From: CBDCAS01 sp965214015 | Lineage (GTDB): Bacteria > Pseudomonadota > Gammaproteobacteria > Coxiellales > Coxiellaceae | DNA: 64,000 nt | Direction: 5' to 3' | Assembly (NCBI GenBank): GCA_965214015.1 | Contig: CBDCAS010000021.1 | Coordinates: 62,001-126,000, forward strand | Shown: positions 17,869-27,218 of the stretch, piece after piece | Layout of the letters: every line of letters starts with the position of its first letter | Position numbering within the stretch: the first letter of the stretch is position 1 | Program-made: the position numbers and the translations under genes | Notes under the pieces: model-generated | The model's input: only the letters and a program-made list of their open reading frames with translations | Database searches by the model: none | What the model was told of the DNA's origin: nothing

Positions 17869-20364
17869 TTAAGAAGCCGCTGGTACTTGTTTAGAGAGAG
17901 ACTCAATGGCATTCATAGCATTCCATTGTAAATGCTTATTAGATTGATCATTTCTCCAAAAGCTGTGTAGTCCTGTTATAGCTTTATGCTTTTGCTCTTC
18001 TAATTGATAGACAGATTGATATCGCCTAATTAAATCGCTAACAGTGAGCCAAAGCTGACTTGTAAACAGCAAAGTTTCTTGTTCAATAGCATGTTGTGTG
18101 ACTAGTAAGGCACCATAAATTAATAAACTATGTTCTTTAGAATTAATTACTTTTTGATAATTAATAATGTAGCCAATAAAATTGGTCATGTCTTGATGCG
18201 TTGATTTTTGAGGAACTAATCTTTTTATTTTGTTTGATATTTTTTTAAGTATATTTATCATCACAAAAATCATTATATTTTTCCTATTAGTGGGTTCATT
18301 CTTTATAAGATCTCTATATTTTAAAATCAAATTTAATATTAACGAATTATGTTGTTGAATTTTATTTTTTATCAAATTATCCATGTCAATAAGTTGTTTT
18401 TGAGGTGGCTTGTTTGTATTAGATAATTTTTCTTGTAGTGAGTCACTTGACTCTATAATTTTTAATTGGCAGTTAAGCCTACTATTTAGAGAGATCATTT
18501 GGCTTAATAAGTATTCAGTATGTTTTTCTATCAAAAGGTCAAAATATTTTTTTTCTAAATCTATATTTTTATGTATTAATGTTAACCGACAATTTAGTGG
18601 GATATCATAAATACTAGAATTATCTTCTAAAATATTTTCTTTTTTATCTAAAATGATAGATAATACTATATTGTAGTTATAACATATTACTTCTAAATTA
18701 GAATTTATCCTTTTCAATTTATTTAATTCTTCTTCTTTTTCTTCTAATTCTTTGTCTAATTTTATTTTATCTTCTTCCATATTTAATTTTTTTTCATCTA
18801 TTTCCTTTATTTTTTTATCCAAATAATCTGTTTTTTGTTTTAATGATTTTTCCTGTTCAACTCCTAAAGACAATTGATCTAATAATTCTTCCTCACCATA
18901 AACTCTTTTTTTTATTTTTATATATTCTTCTGTTTTATTTTTTAATATTTTTTCTTTTTTTATAAATTCTTCCTTCATTTCTTTTTTTATTTTTTTAAAA
19001 TTTATAAGCTCTTTATTTTTATCTTCTATTAAAACACTTATTAAAACTTTTTCATTTTTTATATCTTTTTTATCTTGACTATCATACTCAGTTTCTTTTT
19101 CTAGAGATTTAATTTCTGCATTAATTTCTTTAAGTTCAAGTTTTTTCTCACTTATCGATTTAATATATTCTTGTAATTCTTCTATTTCATTTTTTAGATG
19201 CTCTAATTTTTCTACACTTGATGGCTCATAATTTAATAATTTTGGTTGAATTTCTTTATCGGGAATAGCTCCTAGAGAAAAAATTTTTCTATCTAAGTTA
19301 ATTTTTTTAGCTCTATTTTCTTCAAATAGTTCTTCTGTGCGTTCTATTTCTATATTCTTTTTAAGTATATAAAAAATTATTTCTCTATTATTTTCTTCTA
19401 ATAATTCACATTTTTTTATTTTAAGCTCTAATTTATTATCAATTTTATCTATTTCTTTATTTAATTTTTCAATCTTGTGATCTTCATAATCTTCCATTTT
19501 TAAATTTGATTTTAAATCTTTATTACATATATGATTTTTATCATCTTCAAATGGTTTATTTTGTATACCAAGATCATCTGCTGTTTCTTTTAGTTTCTCA
19601 TTTTTTATTAATTTCTTTTTAATATGCTGTTCTATTTTTCTAAGTTTCTGCTTTTTTTCTGATAACTGATTTATTTTTTTTCCAAAATTTCTGACTTTTT
19701 TCTTAAAATAATCTATTTCTTTATGATTTATATTTCGAAATATTAAATCAATTAATCCTGATTTATTGATAATTAATTTTTCAATATTCTGTATGTAATA
19801 TATAAAATTATTATTTTCTTCTAATTGTTCATCAATTTTTTTTCCATAAATATGGAGTTCAATGATAATACTATATATGTAATCTAGTGATGGTAATAAA
19901 TTCTCTAAGCTTACTATATTTTTATTAAAAATTTCATAAAAACTTAATTTAAATTTTTCAAGGTAGAATTTAAAATAAAAAATTTCTCTATATTGACAAT
20001 TTTTATCTAATTCATTTTCAAAATTATCAATAAATTGATGAAAATCAATTTTATTGATGATTTTTTCACTTAATATAATTTTATTTTCAAAATATTTTGT
20101 TAATTCATTAAAAACAACTTGAAATTTCTCTAATAAATTAGTGGTTAATTGATCGCTAAGGTTATTATTTAATGTTCCTTTATAATCTAGATCTAAAGTA
20201 TTTTCCCCTATAGGTAATCTTTCTAGTAGAGGAGATAAATTTTCTTTTAAAAGTTCGAATGCTTTTTGGCTAGAAACTTTAGAAGCAGCTTCTAAAGTTT
20301 TTTTAAAAATTTCTGATACTGGTTGACCAGAAGCTTCTTTGGCAAAATTTTGTAGTAATGGCAT
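17869..20364 (-). CDS. Large lysine/glutamate-rich coiled-coil protein, function unknown
   Basis: I do not recognise a family for this 831-residue protein. Residues from about 220 to 560 are dominated by Lys, Glu, Ile, Leu and Asn in heptad-like patterns (for example KIDNKLELKIKKCELLEENN), indicating long coiled coils. The first 80 residues and last 170 are less biased and may be folded domains; the C-terminal part includes TQHAIEQETLLFTSQLWLTV. No signal peptide or membrane segment is evident. The coding sequence is strikingly AT-rich with many homopolymer runs compared with its neighbours. Size, composition and isolation suggest a lineage-specific protein, possibly a secreted effector; this is inference. 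Confidence 0.75.
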   Translation of the reverse strand: MPLLQNFAKEASGQPVSEIFKKTLEAASKVSSQKAFELLKENLSPLLERLPIGENTLDLDYKGTLNNNLSDQLTTNLLEKFQVVFNELTKYFENKIILSEKIINKIDFHQFIDNFENELDKNCQYREIFYFKFYLEKFKLSFYEIFNKNIVSLENLLPSLDYIYSIIIELHIYGKKIDEQLEENNNFIYYIQNIEKLIINKSGLIDLIFRNINHKEIDYFKKKVRNFGKKINQLSEKKQKLRKIEQHIKKKLIKNEKLKETADDLGIQNKPFEDDKNHICNKDLKSNLKMEDYEDHKIEKLNKEIDKIDNKLELKIKKCELLEENNREIIFYILKKNIEIERTEELFEENRAKKINLDRKIFSLGAIPDKEIQPKLLNYEPSSVEKLEHLKNEIEELQEYIKSISEKKLELKEINAEIKSLEKETEYDSQDKKDIKNEKVLISVLIEDKNKELINFKKIKKEMKEEFIKKEKILKNKTEEYIKIKKRVYGEEELLDQLSLGVEQEKSLKQKTDYLDKKIKEIDEKKLNMEEDKIKLDKELEEKEEELNKLKRINSNLEVICYNYNIVLSIILDKKENILEDNSSIYDIPLNCRLTLIHKNIDLEKKYFDLLIEKHTEYLLSQMISLNSRLNCQLKIIESSDSLQEKLSNTNKPPQKQLIDMDNLIKNKIQQHNSLILNLILKYRDLIKNEPTNRKNIMIFVMINILKKISNKIKRLVPQKSTHQDMTNFIGYIINYQKVINSKEHSLLIYGALLVTQHAIEQETLLFTSQLWLTVSDLIRRYQSVYQLEEQKHKAITGLHSFWRNDQSNKHLQWNAMNAIESLSKQVPAAS

Positions 20365-20494
20365 TTTAATTCTAATAAAAATAATTACTAACCTACGATA
20401 AGTATACTAGCTACTAATCGTTCACTACACTACATTATTTGTAACAAATTATAACTATCTGAATATATTTTGGACAAGTTGATTTATAAATTTT

Positions 20495-22132
20495 CTAAAT
20501 GTTTCGATAATAACCCGAAGTAATGGGATAACGTCGGTCTTTACCAAAGGCACGTTGAGTGGTACGAATACCAATAGGGGCTTGGCGACGCTTATATTCA
20601 TTGTTATTGACCCTAGTAATGACATAATCAACTGTTTTAGGGTCAAAGCCAGCAGCATACAGTATTTGTGGGTCCTGATCTTGTTCAATATAGCGATTAA
20701 GGATCTTATCAAGTATCTCATAAGGGGGGAGGGTATCTTGATCTTTTTGACCTTCTGCAAGTTCAGCTGAAGGGGCACGCTCAATAACTCTTTTAGGAAT
20801 AATCCATTCTGATACATTGAGTGAATTACGGTAATTGGCTAATCGATACACCATAGTTTTTGGGATATCTTTTAAGGGGGCAAATCCTCCAGACATATCA
20901 CCATATAAAGTCGCATAACCCACTGACAATTCACTTTTATTACCTGTTGCTAACACCATAAATCCTTTTTTATTGGAAATAGCCATTAATAGATTACCAC
21001 GTATACGCGACTGAATGTTTTCTTCAGCACAATTCCAAGAAGATTGTTTGAATTGATGTTTTAATGCTATTAAGTAAGACTCAAACAAAGGGTCAATAGG
21101 AATCACATCATGTTTAACTGCGAGTATTTTTGCTTGAGCTTGTGCATCTTCTAAACTCATTTTTGAAGTAAAGCGGGTAGGCATCATAACAGTATGGAGG
21201 CGTTTATGACCAAGAGCATCATAGGCAATTAACAAAGTCAATGCTGAATCAATCCCGCCTGATAAACCTATTAAAACTCCTGGAAAATTATTTTTATTGA
21301 CATAGTCACGAACCCCTAACACTAAAGCTTGATAGAGATTCGCCTCTTCTGTTAAACGAGAGGGTAGAGGCTGTGGTTCAATCATCAATTTTTTATGCGA
21401 ATGGTTTATTTTAACCGGCATTAAAGCTTCTTGATAGTAAGGTGCTTGGAGGATGCAGGTTCCTTGAGCATCCATTACCATTGAACCTCCATCAAATACA
21501 AGTTCATCTTGCCCTCCTACAAGATTACAATAGACTATCGGTATTTTTAATTGACGAGTGCAAGTCTCCAATACAGATTGTCGAATCTGAATTTTATTAC
21601 GGTCATAGGGAGAGGCATTTAGGCTTAAAATTATTTGAGCACCAGCATCAACAGCAGCTTGAGCAGGGCCCTCATGCCATAAATCTTCACAGATATTGAT
21701 ACCTATCTGGACTCCTTTTAATGTAAAAATACAGGGTTTGGATCCAGGAAAAAAATAACGTTTTTCATCAAAAACAGTATCATTAGGTAATAACTGCTTT
21801 GCATAGCAAGTAATAATCCTTCCGTTTTGAATCACTGCAGCCGTGTTATAACAGGCCATTTTTTCTTGTTTGGGATAGCCAAGAACAAGGCTTGTTTTTT
21901 TTGTAGATTGAATGATCTCTATTAAAGCTTTATTAACCCTGGTATGGAATCCAGGTCGTAGTAGTAAATCTTCAGGAGGGTAACCTGTGAGCGCTAGCTC
22001 AGGAAATAAAACAAGATCAGCTTGATGCTGTTCTACCGCTTCCTGTGTGGCTGCAATAATCTGTTTTGCATTGCCTTTAATATCACCCACTGTCAAATTT
22101 ATTTGGGCAACAACAATCACTAATCGTGACAT
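20495..22132 (-). CDS. nadE: NadE, glutamine-dependent NAD+ synthetase
   Basis: A 545-residue two-domain enzyme. The N-terminal nitrilase-like glutaminase domain has FPELALTGYPPEDLLLRP (catalytic Glu) and GINICEDLWHEG (catalytic Cys). The C-terminal synthetase domain has the ATP pyrophosphatase loop GLSGGIDSALT and later GNKSELSVGYATLYGDM. It amidates deamido-NAD in the last step of NAD synthesis. nadA, at 60.3-61.4 kb, belongs to the same pathway. The gene follows the Mth938-like gene by 17 bases. Confidence 0.96.
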   Translation of the reverse strand: MSRLVIVVAQINLTVGDIKGNAKQIIAATQEAVEQHQADLVLFPELALTGYPPEDLLLRPGFHTRVNKALIEIIQSTKKTSLVLGYPKQEKMACYNTAAVIQNGRIITCYAKQLLPNDTVFDEKRYFFPGSKPCIFTLKGVQIGINICEDLWHEGPAQAAVDAGAQIILSLNASPYDRNKIQIRQSVLETCTRQLKIPIVYCNLVGGQDELVFDGGSMVMDAQGTCILQAPYYQEALMPVKINHSHKKLMIEPQPLPSRLTEEANLYQALVLGVRDYVNKNNFPGVLIGLSGGIDSALTLLIAYDALGHKRLHTVMMPTRFTSKMSLEDAQAQAKILAVKHDVIPIDPLFESYLIALKHQFKQSSWNCAEENIQSRIRGNLLMAISNKKGFMVLATGNKSELSVGYATLYGDMSGGFAPLKDIPKTMVYRLANYRNSLNVSEWIIPKRVIERAPSAELAEGQKDQDTLPPYEILDKILNRYIEQDQDPQILYAAGFDPKTVDYVITRVNNNEYKRRQAPIGIRTTQRAFGKDRRYPITSGYYRNI

Positions 22133-22149
22133 GTAAGTTCCTCTTAAAA

Positions 22150-22512
22150 CTATTTTTTAGGCCTATCAATCAACAGAGCTGCTACAACGTTTCGACCTTC
22201 TGAAGATAAGGCCACAAAAGTACGGCAAGCAGCCCCTGTATCCATGCAATCAAATGCCTGTAAGCTAGGAGGCGGTGGAATAATAAAATGTGCTCCTGTA
22301 CCTACTAAAATGACCTCGGGCTGTAGCAATAAAATACGGTTAATGTGAGCCTGAGTAATTTCGTTAATGTGAGTGGGGCCCCAGTCGCTAATAAGTGTTT
22401 GATTGGTAATAATTAGGCTTTGGGTATACATTTGGTCGTTAATAATAATCTTTCCAGGTCGATAAGACTGAATTTGATATTCATGTCGATTAGTATCTTC
22501 ATTAATAGGCAT
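22150..22512 (-). CDS. Mth938-like (DUF498) small protein
   Basis: A 120-residue protein of the Mth938/DUF498 family, recognisable by the central SDWGP motif and the ILLVGTGAH-like stretch (EVILVGTGAHFIIPPP). Its mitochondrial relative NDUFAF3 takes part in complex I assembly; the bacterial function is not established. It precedes nadE on the same strand and is divergent from the rpsF operon. Confidence 0.83.
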   Translation of the reverse strand: MPINEDTNRHEYQIQSYRPGKIIINDQMYTQSLIITNQTLISDWGPTHINEITQAHINRILLLQPEVILVGTGAHFIIPPPPSLQAFDCMDTGAACRTFVALSSEGRNVVAALLIDRPKK

Positions 22513-22550
22513 AGTGCAAAATATAACATATTTGCAGGCTGATCGCTTGG

Positions 22551-22579
22551 TTGCGATTTAGAGGCACATTGGCTAGAAT
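22551..22579 (+). promoter_or_regulatory. Probable promoter of the rpsF operon
   Basis: A -35-like TTGCGA (22551-22556) and a -10-like TAGAAT (22574-22579) are separated by 17 bases. They lie about 65 bases upstream of the rpsF ATG, in the interval divergent from the Mth938-like gene. Each hexamer keeps most consensus positions, and a transcript from about 22586 would have a leader near 60 bases ending in the AAGGAG at 22633-22638. Confidence 0.6.
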
Positions 22580-22644
22580 GCGCACTTATTCCTTGCTCTA
22601 TCACTTTAATTGTGGGGAGCTGCTTAAACCAAAAGGAGCGAATA

Positions 22645-23043
22645 ATGCAACGACATTATGAGATTGTATTTCTTGTTCATCCTGACCAAAGTGGTCAAGT
22701 TCCCGCCATGATAGAGCGTTATCAGTCTATTATCCAGCAGGGTGAGGGTCATACCCATCGTCTTGAAGACTGGGGACGTCGCCCTTTAGCTTACCCCATT
22801 GGTAAGATTCATAAAGCACATTATGTTTTGATGAATATCGAATGTAACCAAAGCGTATTAGATGAGCTGAAAAATGCCTTTCGCTATAACGATGCGGTAG
22901 TTCGCAACCTAGTGATTCGAATGCATCAGGCGGTGACTGAACCTTCACCTATGATGGATGCTGCCTCTATAGATTCCAAAAAATCATCATCATCAACTGT
23001 TAGCCAACAAGATTCCAATAAAGATCAGGATGAAGGAGAGTAA
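22645..23043 (+). CDS. rpsF: Ribosomal protein S6
   Basis: Starts MQRHYEIVFLVHPDQ at the ATG preceded by AAGGAG; a frame 11 codons longer exists but lacks this ribosome binding site. The 132-residue protein has the conserved core HRLEDWGRRPLAYPI and a C-terminal Ser/Asp/Glu-rich tail. S6 pairs with S18 in the 30S platform. rpsR follows after two bases. Confidence 0.97.
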   Translation: MQRHYEIVFLVHPDQSGQVPAMIERYQSIIQQGEGHTHRLEDWGRRPLAYPIGKIHKAHYVLMNIECNQSVLDELKNAFRYNDAVVRNLVIRMHQAVTEPSPMMDAASIDSKKSSSSTVSQQDSNKDQDEGE

Positions 23044-23045
23044 CT

Positions 23046-23276
23046 ATGAGCACTTATTTCCGTCGTAAAAAAATGTGTGCTTTTAAATCAAAAAGTGCTA
23101 AACCCATTGATTATAAAAATGTGAAAATGCTGCGTGATTATGTCATGGAGTCAGGTCGTATGGTGCCTAGCCGTATTACAGGGACAAGTCCTAAATATCA
23201 ACGTCAATTATCACTTGCCATCAAACGAGCCCGTTATTTGGCATTAATTCCCTATTGTGACACTCATTTTTCTTAA
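23046..23276 (+). CDS. rpsR: Ribosomal protein S18
   Basis: A 76-residue S18 with the canonical stretch IDYKNVKMLRDYVMESGRMVP and the RARYLALIPY ending. It binds S6 in the small subunit. The gene lies between rpsF and the DUF2232 membrane protein in the usual gammaproteobacterial order. Confidence 0.97.
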   Translation: MSTYFRRKKMCAFKSKSAKPIDYKNVKMLRDYVMESGRMVPSRITGTSPKYQRQLSLAIKRARYLALIPYCDTHFS

Positions 23277-23295
23277 ACCATGTAAGGTTGCAAAC

Positions 23296-24195
23296 ATGAG
23301 GAAAATGGGTCAATTTTTGTTAAAGCGTAATGGTTATGCAGCCTCTGTAGCATTGTTTAGTGCGCTCTTGCCTTTGATTGGTGTACCAATAGGCTTTTTA
23401 TCAGTACTTATTGTAGGTTTAGTGACTTTATGTCGTGGATCAAGGTCTGGTTTGTTTGTTGTGGCCTGGGTAGCACTGCCTGCATTAGCGTTATTGTATT
23501 TACATCGGTTCAGTATAGTTGACAGCCTTTTTTTAGACTGTGTCATCATTTGGTTATTAGCCTCTATACTACGAGGCTTTAACTCATGGAACTGGGTATT
23601 AGAAGCAGCAACCTTGTTAGGTATTCTTATTGTAGCAGGCACTCATTTATTTTTACCTAATGTTGAATCATGGTGGTTTGATCATTTAACAAAATATATT
23701 CATGAGATGCGCAATGTGACTTCATGGTCTCTAACAGAATCCCAAACCCATAAGCTGATTACACAATTTATACCCATTGCAACAGGGTCTTTTGTGCTTG
23801 TTGGTTTATTCTGGTCTTGGTTAATATTAATTATGGCACGATGGTGGCAGTCTCTAGTCGATTGTCCAGAGCATTTACATGCTGGATTTATCAGTATTCG
23901 CAATCGAATCTCTACCACACTGATTGTACCATTAGCAATTATTGGCGTGTTATTCAAACAAGCTGTGCTTATCGATATGTTTCCTGTTTTATTATTTCCT
24001 ATCATGATGGGTGGATTAAGTGTTTTACATTATATAGCAGCGATGAAAAAAGGGTTTGTAGTTCTAGTAGTATTGGTCTACTTAAGCATTTTATTATTGC
24101 CATTTATTGTGGTTATTTTATTAGCTTTAATCGGGTTTTTTGATGCCTGGATTAACTTTAGAAACTATTTAAAAGCGAAAAGAGGTGTGGCATGA
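23296..24195 (+). CDS. DUF2232 family integral membrane protein
   Basis: A protein of about 299 residues with around eight hydrophobic segments, encoded between rpsR and rplI. This position and topology match the DUF2232 proteins often found in gammaproteobacterial S6-S18-L9 operons; their function is unknown. The start is set at the ATG at 23296 (MRKMGQFLLKRNGYAASVALF), because the 13 codons before it overlap rpsR. The stop overlaps the rplI ATG by four bases, showing coupling. Confidence 0.83.
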   Translation: MRKMGQFLLKRNGYAASVALFSALLPLIGVPIGFLSVLIVGLVTLCRGSRSGLFVVAWVALPALALLYLHRFSIVDSLFLDCVIIWLLASILRGFNSWNWVLEAATLLGILIVAGTHLFLPNVESWWFDHLTKYIHEMRNVTSWSLTESQTHKLITQFIPIATGSFVLVGLFWSWLILIMARWWQSLVDCPEHLHAGFISIRNRISTTLIVPLAIIGVLFKQAVLIDMFPVLLFPIMMGGLSVLHYIAAMKKGFVVLVVLVYLSILLLPFIVVILLALIGFFDAWINFRNYLKAKRGVA

Positions 24196-24644
24196 GAGTA
24201 ATATTGCAGGAAGAGGTAGCGCATTTAGGGAATATAGGTGATGAAGTCACTGTGAAACGGGGTTTTGGTCGCAATTATCTAATTCCTCGAGAAAAGGCTG
24301 TATTAGCAACACTAGAAAATAAAAAGCTATTTGAGCAACGCCGTGCTAAGTTAGAAAAAGCAGCAGCAGACCGTTTATCTGCCGCGCAAGCACGTGCTGG
24401 AGCGTTGGAGAATTTCTCCGTTACCATTGAGGCGCAAGCCGGTGAAGAAGGGAAGCTCTTTGGATCAATTGGGTTACGCGATATAGCAGAGGCTATCACT
24501 CAAGCAGGTCAACCTGTTTCAAAGCATGAAGTTAATATGCCAACAGGCCCTATTCGCCATCTGGGAGAGTTTGAAATTGACATTACTTTGCATAGTGAAA
24601 TTCGTGTGCCTGTTACAGTGAAGATTGTAGCACTTAGCAATTAA
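24192..24644 (+). CDS. rplI: Ribosomal protein L9
   Basis: A 150-residue L9 with the N-terminal signature MRVILQEEVAHLGNIGDEVTVKRGFGRNYLIP, a long connecting helix and a C-terminal domain with GKLFGSIGLRDIAEAI. It binds 23S rRNA and influences frame maintenance. It is the last gene of the ribosomal operon before an inverted repeat and dnaB. Confidence 0.97.
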   Translation: MRVILQEEVAHLGNIGDEVTVKRGFGRNYLIPREKAVLATLENKKLFEQRRAKLEKAAADRLSAAQARAGALENFSVTIEAQAGEEGKLFGSIGLRDIAEAITQAGQPVSKHEVNMPTGPIRHLGEFEIDITLHSEIRVPVTVKIVALSN

Positions 24645-24655
24645 TCTATTTGATT

Positions 24656-24684
24656 CTAAGAAATATGAAGTTCATATTTCTTAG
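24656..24684. repeat. Perfect 14-bp inverted repeat after rplI
   Basis: CTAAGAAATATGAA and its exact complement are separated by a single G, 12 bases after the rplI stop. No T-run follows on either side, so it is not a standard intrinsic terminator. The near-zero loop suits cruciform formation or a protein-binding palindrome as well as an RNA hairpin with a few unpaired bases. It could cap the rplI transcript or regulate dnaB. Confidence 0.6.
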
Positions 24685-24692
24685 TGAGGTGG

Positions 24693-24723
24693 GTATATAC
24701 TGTAGTGAAATGAGTATATACTG
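24693..24723 (+). promoter_or_regulatory. Direct repeat GTATATACTG upstream of dnaB
   Basis: GTATATACTG occurs at 24693-24702 and 24714-24723, a 21-base period equal to two helical turns, ending five bases before the dnaB ATG. Such spacing fits two operator half-sites on one DNA face; the TATACT inside each copy also resembles a -10 element. The dnaB start lacks an obvious Shine-Dalgarno sequence. Confidence 0.45.
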
Positions 24724-24728
24724 CTCAG

Positions 24729-26123
24729 ATGTCAAATACACTTACAAATCCATCCAAATTAGTCAAAGTACCACCACACTCTCATGAAGCTGAGAGATCC
24801 GTATTAGGCGCATTGATGCTAGATAATCGTGCTTGGGAAATGGTTTCTGATCAATTAACTGCAACTGATTTTTACCGCAATGAGCACCGATTGATCTATC
24901 AAGCTATGGAGGATTTAGCAAAGCGTAACGAACCCTTTGATGTATTAACAGTTGCCGAGACCTTGAAAACAAAGGATTGTTTAGATCCTGCTGGAGGTGA
25001 GGCTTATCTTTATGAATTGGCACAAAATACACCAAGTGCAGCTAATGCCGCTGCTTATGCCAAAATTGTTGCTGAACGCTCTATTTTACGTTCTTTAATT
25101 GCAAGTGGAACTGACATTGTTAACAGTGCTTTTCAACCAGAAGGGCGTGACATTAAAGAATTATTAGATGCAGCAGAGCGTCGTATTTTTAAAATTGCCC
25201 AAGAACGAGAACGAGGTACAGGCCCCTTACTGATTTCAGAACTATTAGCAAGAACAACCGATAAGATTGATACTTTATATCGCTCAGGTCAAAGTATTAC
25301 CGGATTAGCAACGGGATTTACTGATTTTGATGCTATGACCTCGGGGCTTCAGCAAGGCGATTTAATTATTATTGCAGGCCGTCCTTCTATGGGTAAAACT
25401 GTTTTAGGTATTAATATTGCAGAACATGCCGCTATTAAAAGTGATAAACCAGTCCTTGTATTTAGTTTAGAGATGCCCGCTGAAGCAATTACGATGCGTC
25501 TAATGTCCTCTCTAGGTCGTATTGATCAACATCGTATTCGCACTGGACGTTTAAATGATGATGATTGGCCACGTGTAACTTCTGTTGTGAGTATGTTGTC
25601 TGAAGTGAAACTGTTTATTGATGATACTCCGATGTTATCTCCCAATGATATTCGTTCACGAGCACGGCGCTTAGCACGAGAACAAGGGGAATTAGGACTC
25701 ATTGTAGTGGATTATTTACAATTGATGCGAGTACCAGGTTCTAAGGAGAATCGTGCCGTAGAGGTTTCAGAAATTTCTCGTTCCTTAAAAGCCATTGCCA
25801 AAGAATTAAAAGTACCACTAGTAGCCTTATCTCAGTTAAATCGTAGCTTAGAAGCTCGAACGGATCGCCGCCCAGTAATGTCAGATTTACGTGAATCAGG
25901 GAGTTTAGAGCAGGATGCTGATTTGATTGTATTTATTTATCGTGATGAAGTGTATCACGAAGACTCTGCAGATAAAGGTATCGCAGAAATTATTATACGC
26001 AAGCACCGTAATGGATCCATTGGTGATTTCCGTCTTACTTTCTTAGGAAAATACACCCGCTTTGAGAACTATATGTCTGCTCAAGCCTCTATTTCACCAC
26101 ATTCATCAAAGGCATTTGTGTGA
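24729..26123 (+). CDS. dnaB: DnaB, replicative DNA helicase
   Basis: A 464-residue hexameric helicase. The N-terminal DnaG-interacting domain begins PPHSHEAERSVLGALMLDN. The RecA-like domain has Walker A GRPSMGKT, Walker B LIVVDYLQLM and the arginine/glutamate-rich C-terminal motifs (DLRESGSLEQDADL). No intein is present. The stop overlaps the alr start by four bases, the usual dnaB-alr pairing. Confidence 0.97.
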   Translation: MSNTLTNPSKLVKVPPHSHEAERSVLGALMLDNRAWEMVSDQLTATDFYRNEHRLIYQAMEDLAKRNEPFDVLTVAETLKTKDCLDPAGGEAYLYELAQNTPSAANAAAYAKIVAERSILRSLIASGTDIVNSAFQPEGRDIKELLDAAERRIFKIAQERERGTGPLLISELLARTTDKIDTLYRSGQSITGLATGFTDFDAMTSGLQQGDLIIIAGRPSMGKTVLGINIAEHAAIKSDKPVLVFSLEMPAEAITMRLMSSLGRIDQHRIRTGRLNDDDWPRVTSVVSMLSEVKLFIDDTPMLSPNDIRSRARRLAREQGELGLIVVDYLQLMRVPGSKENRAVEVSEISRSLKAIAKELKVPLVALSQLNRSLEARTDRRPVMSDLRESGSLEQDADLIVFIYRDEVYHEDSADKGIAEIIIRKHRNGSIGDFRLTFLGKYTRFENYMSAQASISPHSSKAFV

Positions 26124-27202
26124 TTGATCGTGCTATAGCCTCCATTGATTTAGCTGCTTTAAAATACAATTTTCAGACTATTCGCCAATTAATCGGCCCT
26201 GACCGAAATATTATAGCGATGGTCAAGGCAGATGCTTATGGCCATGGTCTATTACCTATTGCCAAAGCTTTGAACAAGGTCGATGCACTTGGAGTAGCTG
26301 CTATTGAAGAGGCAATTTATTTACGTGAAGCAGGCATTAAAACAGCAATTGTTGTTATGACAGGATTTACCACTTATGAAGAACTTAGTTTATTAATTCA
26401 ATATCAGCTATCACCTGTAGTACATCAACCGTTACAAATTGAATTGCTTGAAAAAATATCGACCTCAGAGTCGATACCCATTTGGCTAAAAATTGATACT
26501 AGCATGCATCGTCTAGGCTTTTCTAAAACTATGTTTAAAGTTGCTTGGGAGAGACTTTCTAAAATTCGATGGATTCAGCAACCAGTTCGACTGATGACCC
26601 ATCTAGCCGATGCTGATAACCCAGACCGAACGTTTACTAAGACTCAGCTACAACTGTTCTCTCAATTAACGCAGTCTTTACCAGGATTAAAAAGTATTAG
26701 CAATTCTGCCGCTATTTTAAATTATCCCAATGCATGGCTTGATGTCGTTCGCCCCGGTATTATACTCTATGGTGTGTCACCTTTTGCTAATCGATTGGCA
26801 AGCGATTTTAATTTAAAACCCATCATGCACTTATATTCAAAAATTATAGCAATTAAAAGTTTAAAAAAAGGCGATTTTGTCGGTTATCATTGCTTATGGC
26901 AATGTCCAGAAGCTACGGATATCGCCATTGTCAGTATTGGTTATGGTGATGGTTATCCATGTCACATAAAGGAGCAAACCCCTGTTTTGATTAATAATAC
27001 ACTGTGCCCTATAGTGGGACGTGTTTCTATGGATATGATTGCAGTTGATATTCGCAAACAAGCTAATTGTCAGGTAGGTGATCATGTCACTTTATGGGGA
27101 GCTGGACTGCCTATTGAAACGATTGCTCATTTTGCACAAACTATTCCCTATGAATTATTATGTCAGTTAACGCAGCGAGTAAAAATGATTTATATGGGGT
27201 AG
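26120..27202 (+). CDS. alr: Alanine racemase
   Basis: A 360-residue PLP enzyme that makes D-alanine for peptidoglycan. The PLP lysine is in MVKADAYGHGL near residue 35 and the second catalytic base, a tyrosine, is in SIGYGDGYP. The conserved GRVSMDMIAVDI is also present. The start is a TTG-like codon overlapping the dnaB stop (the sequence reads GTGTGATTG); a terminator hairpin overlaps the stop codon. Confidence 0.96.
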   Translation: MIDRAIASIDLAALKYNFQTIRQLIGPDRNIIAMVKADAYGHGLLPIAKALNKVDALGVAAIEEAIYLREAGIKTAIVVMTGFTTYEELSLLIQYQLSPVVHQPLQIELLEKISTSESIPIWLKIDTSMHRLGFSKTMFKVAWERLSKIRWIQQPVRLMTHLADADNPDRTFTKTQLQLFSQLTQSLPGLKSISNSAAILNYPNAWLDVVRPGIILYGVSPFANRLASDFNLKPIMHLYSKIIAIKSLKKGDFVGYHCLWQCPEATDIAIVSIGYGDGYPCHIKEQTPVLINNTLCPIVGRVSMDMIAVDIRKQANCQVGDHVTLWGAGLPIETIAHFAQTIPYELLCQLTQRVKMIYMG

Positions 27203-27218
27203 TAACACCCCAATTTTT
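27195..27218 (+). terminator. Intrinsic terminator after alr
   Basis: A 6-bp stem TGGGGT/ACCCCA with a six-base loop is followed by ATTTTT. It overlaps the alr stop and marks the end of the rpsF-to-alr cluster and of the conserved region before the accessory segment. Confidence 0.65.

Noticed and set aside
20455..20817. Minus-strand frame of 120 codons overlapping the nadE end
   Set aside because: It is a shadow frame of nadE, which has complete catalytic motifs over the same bases.
22586..22644. S6:S18-type ribosomal leader RNA before rpsF
   Set aside because: The leader is about 60 bases, but I could not find a convincing stem and bulge matching that motif, so it is not claimed.
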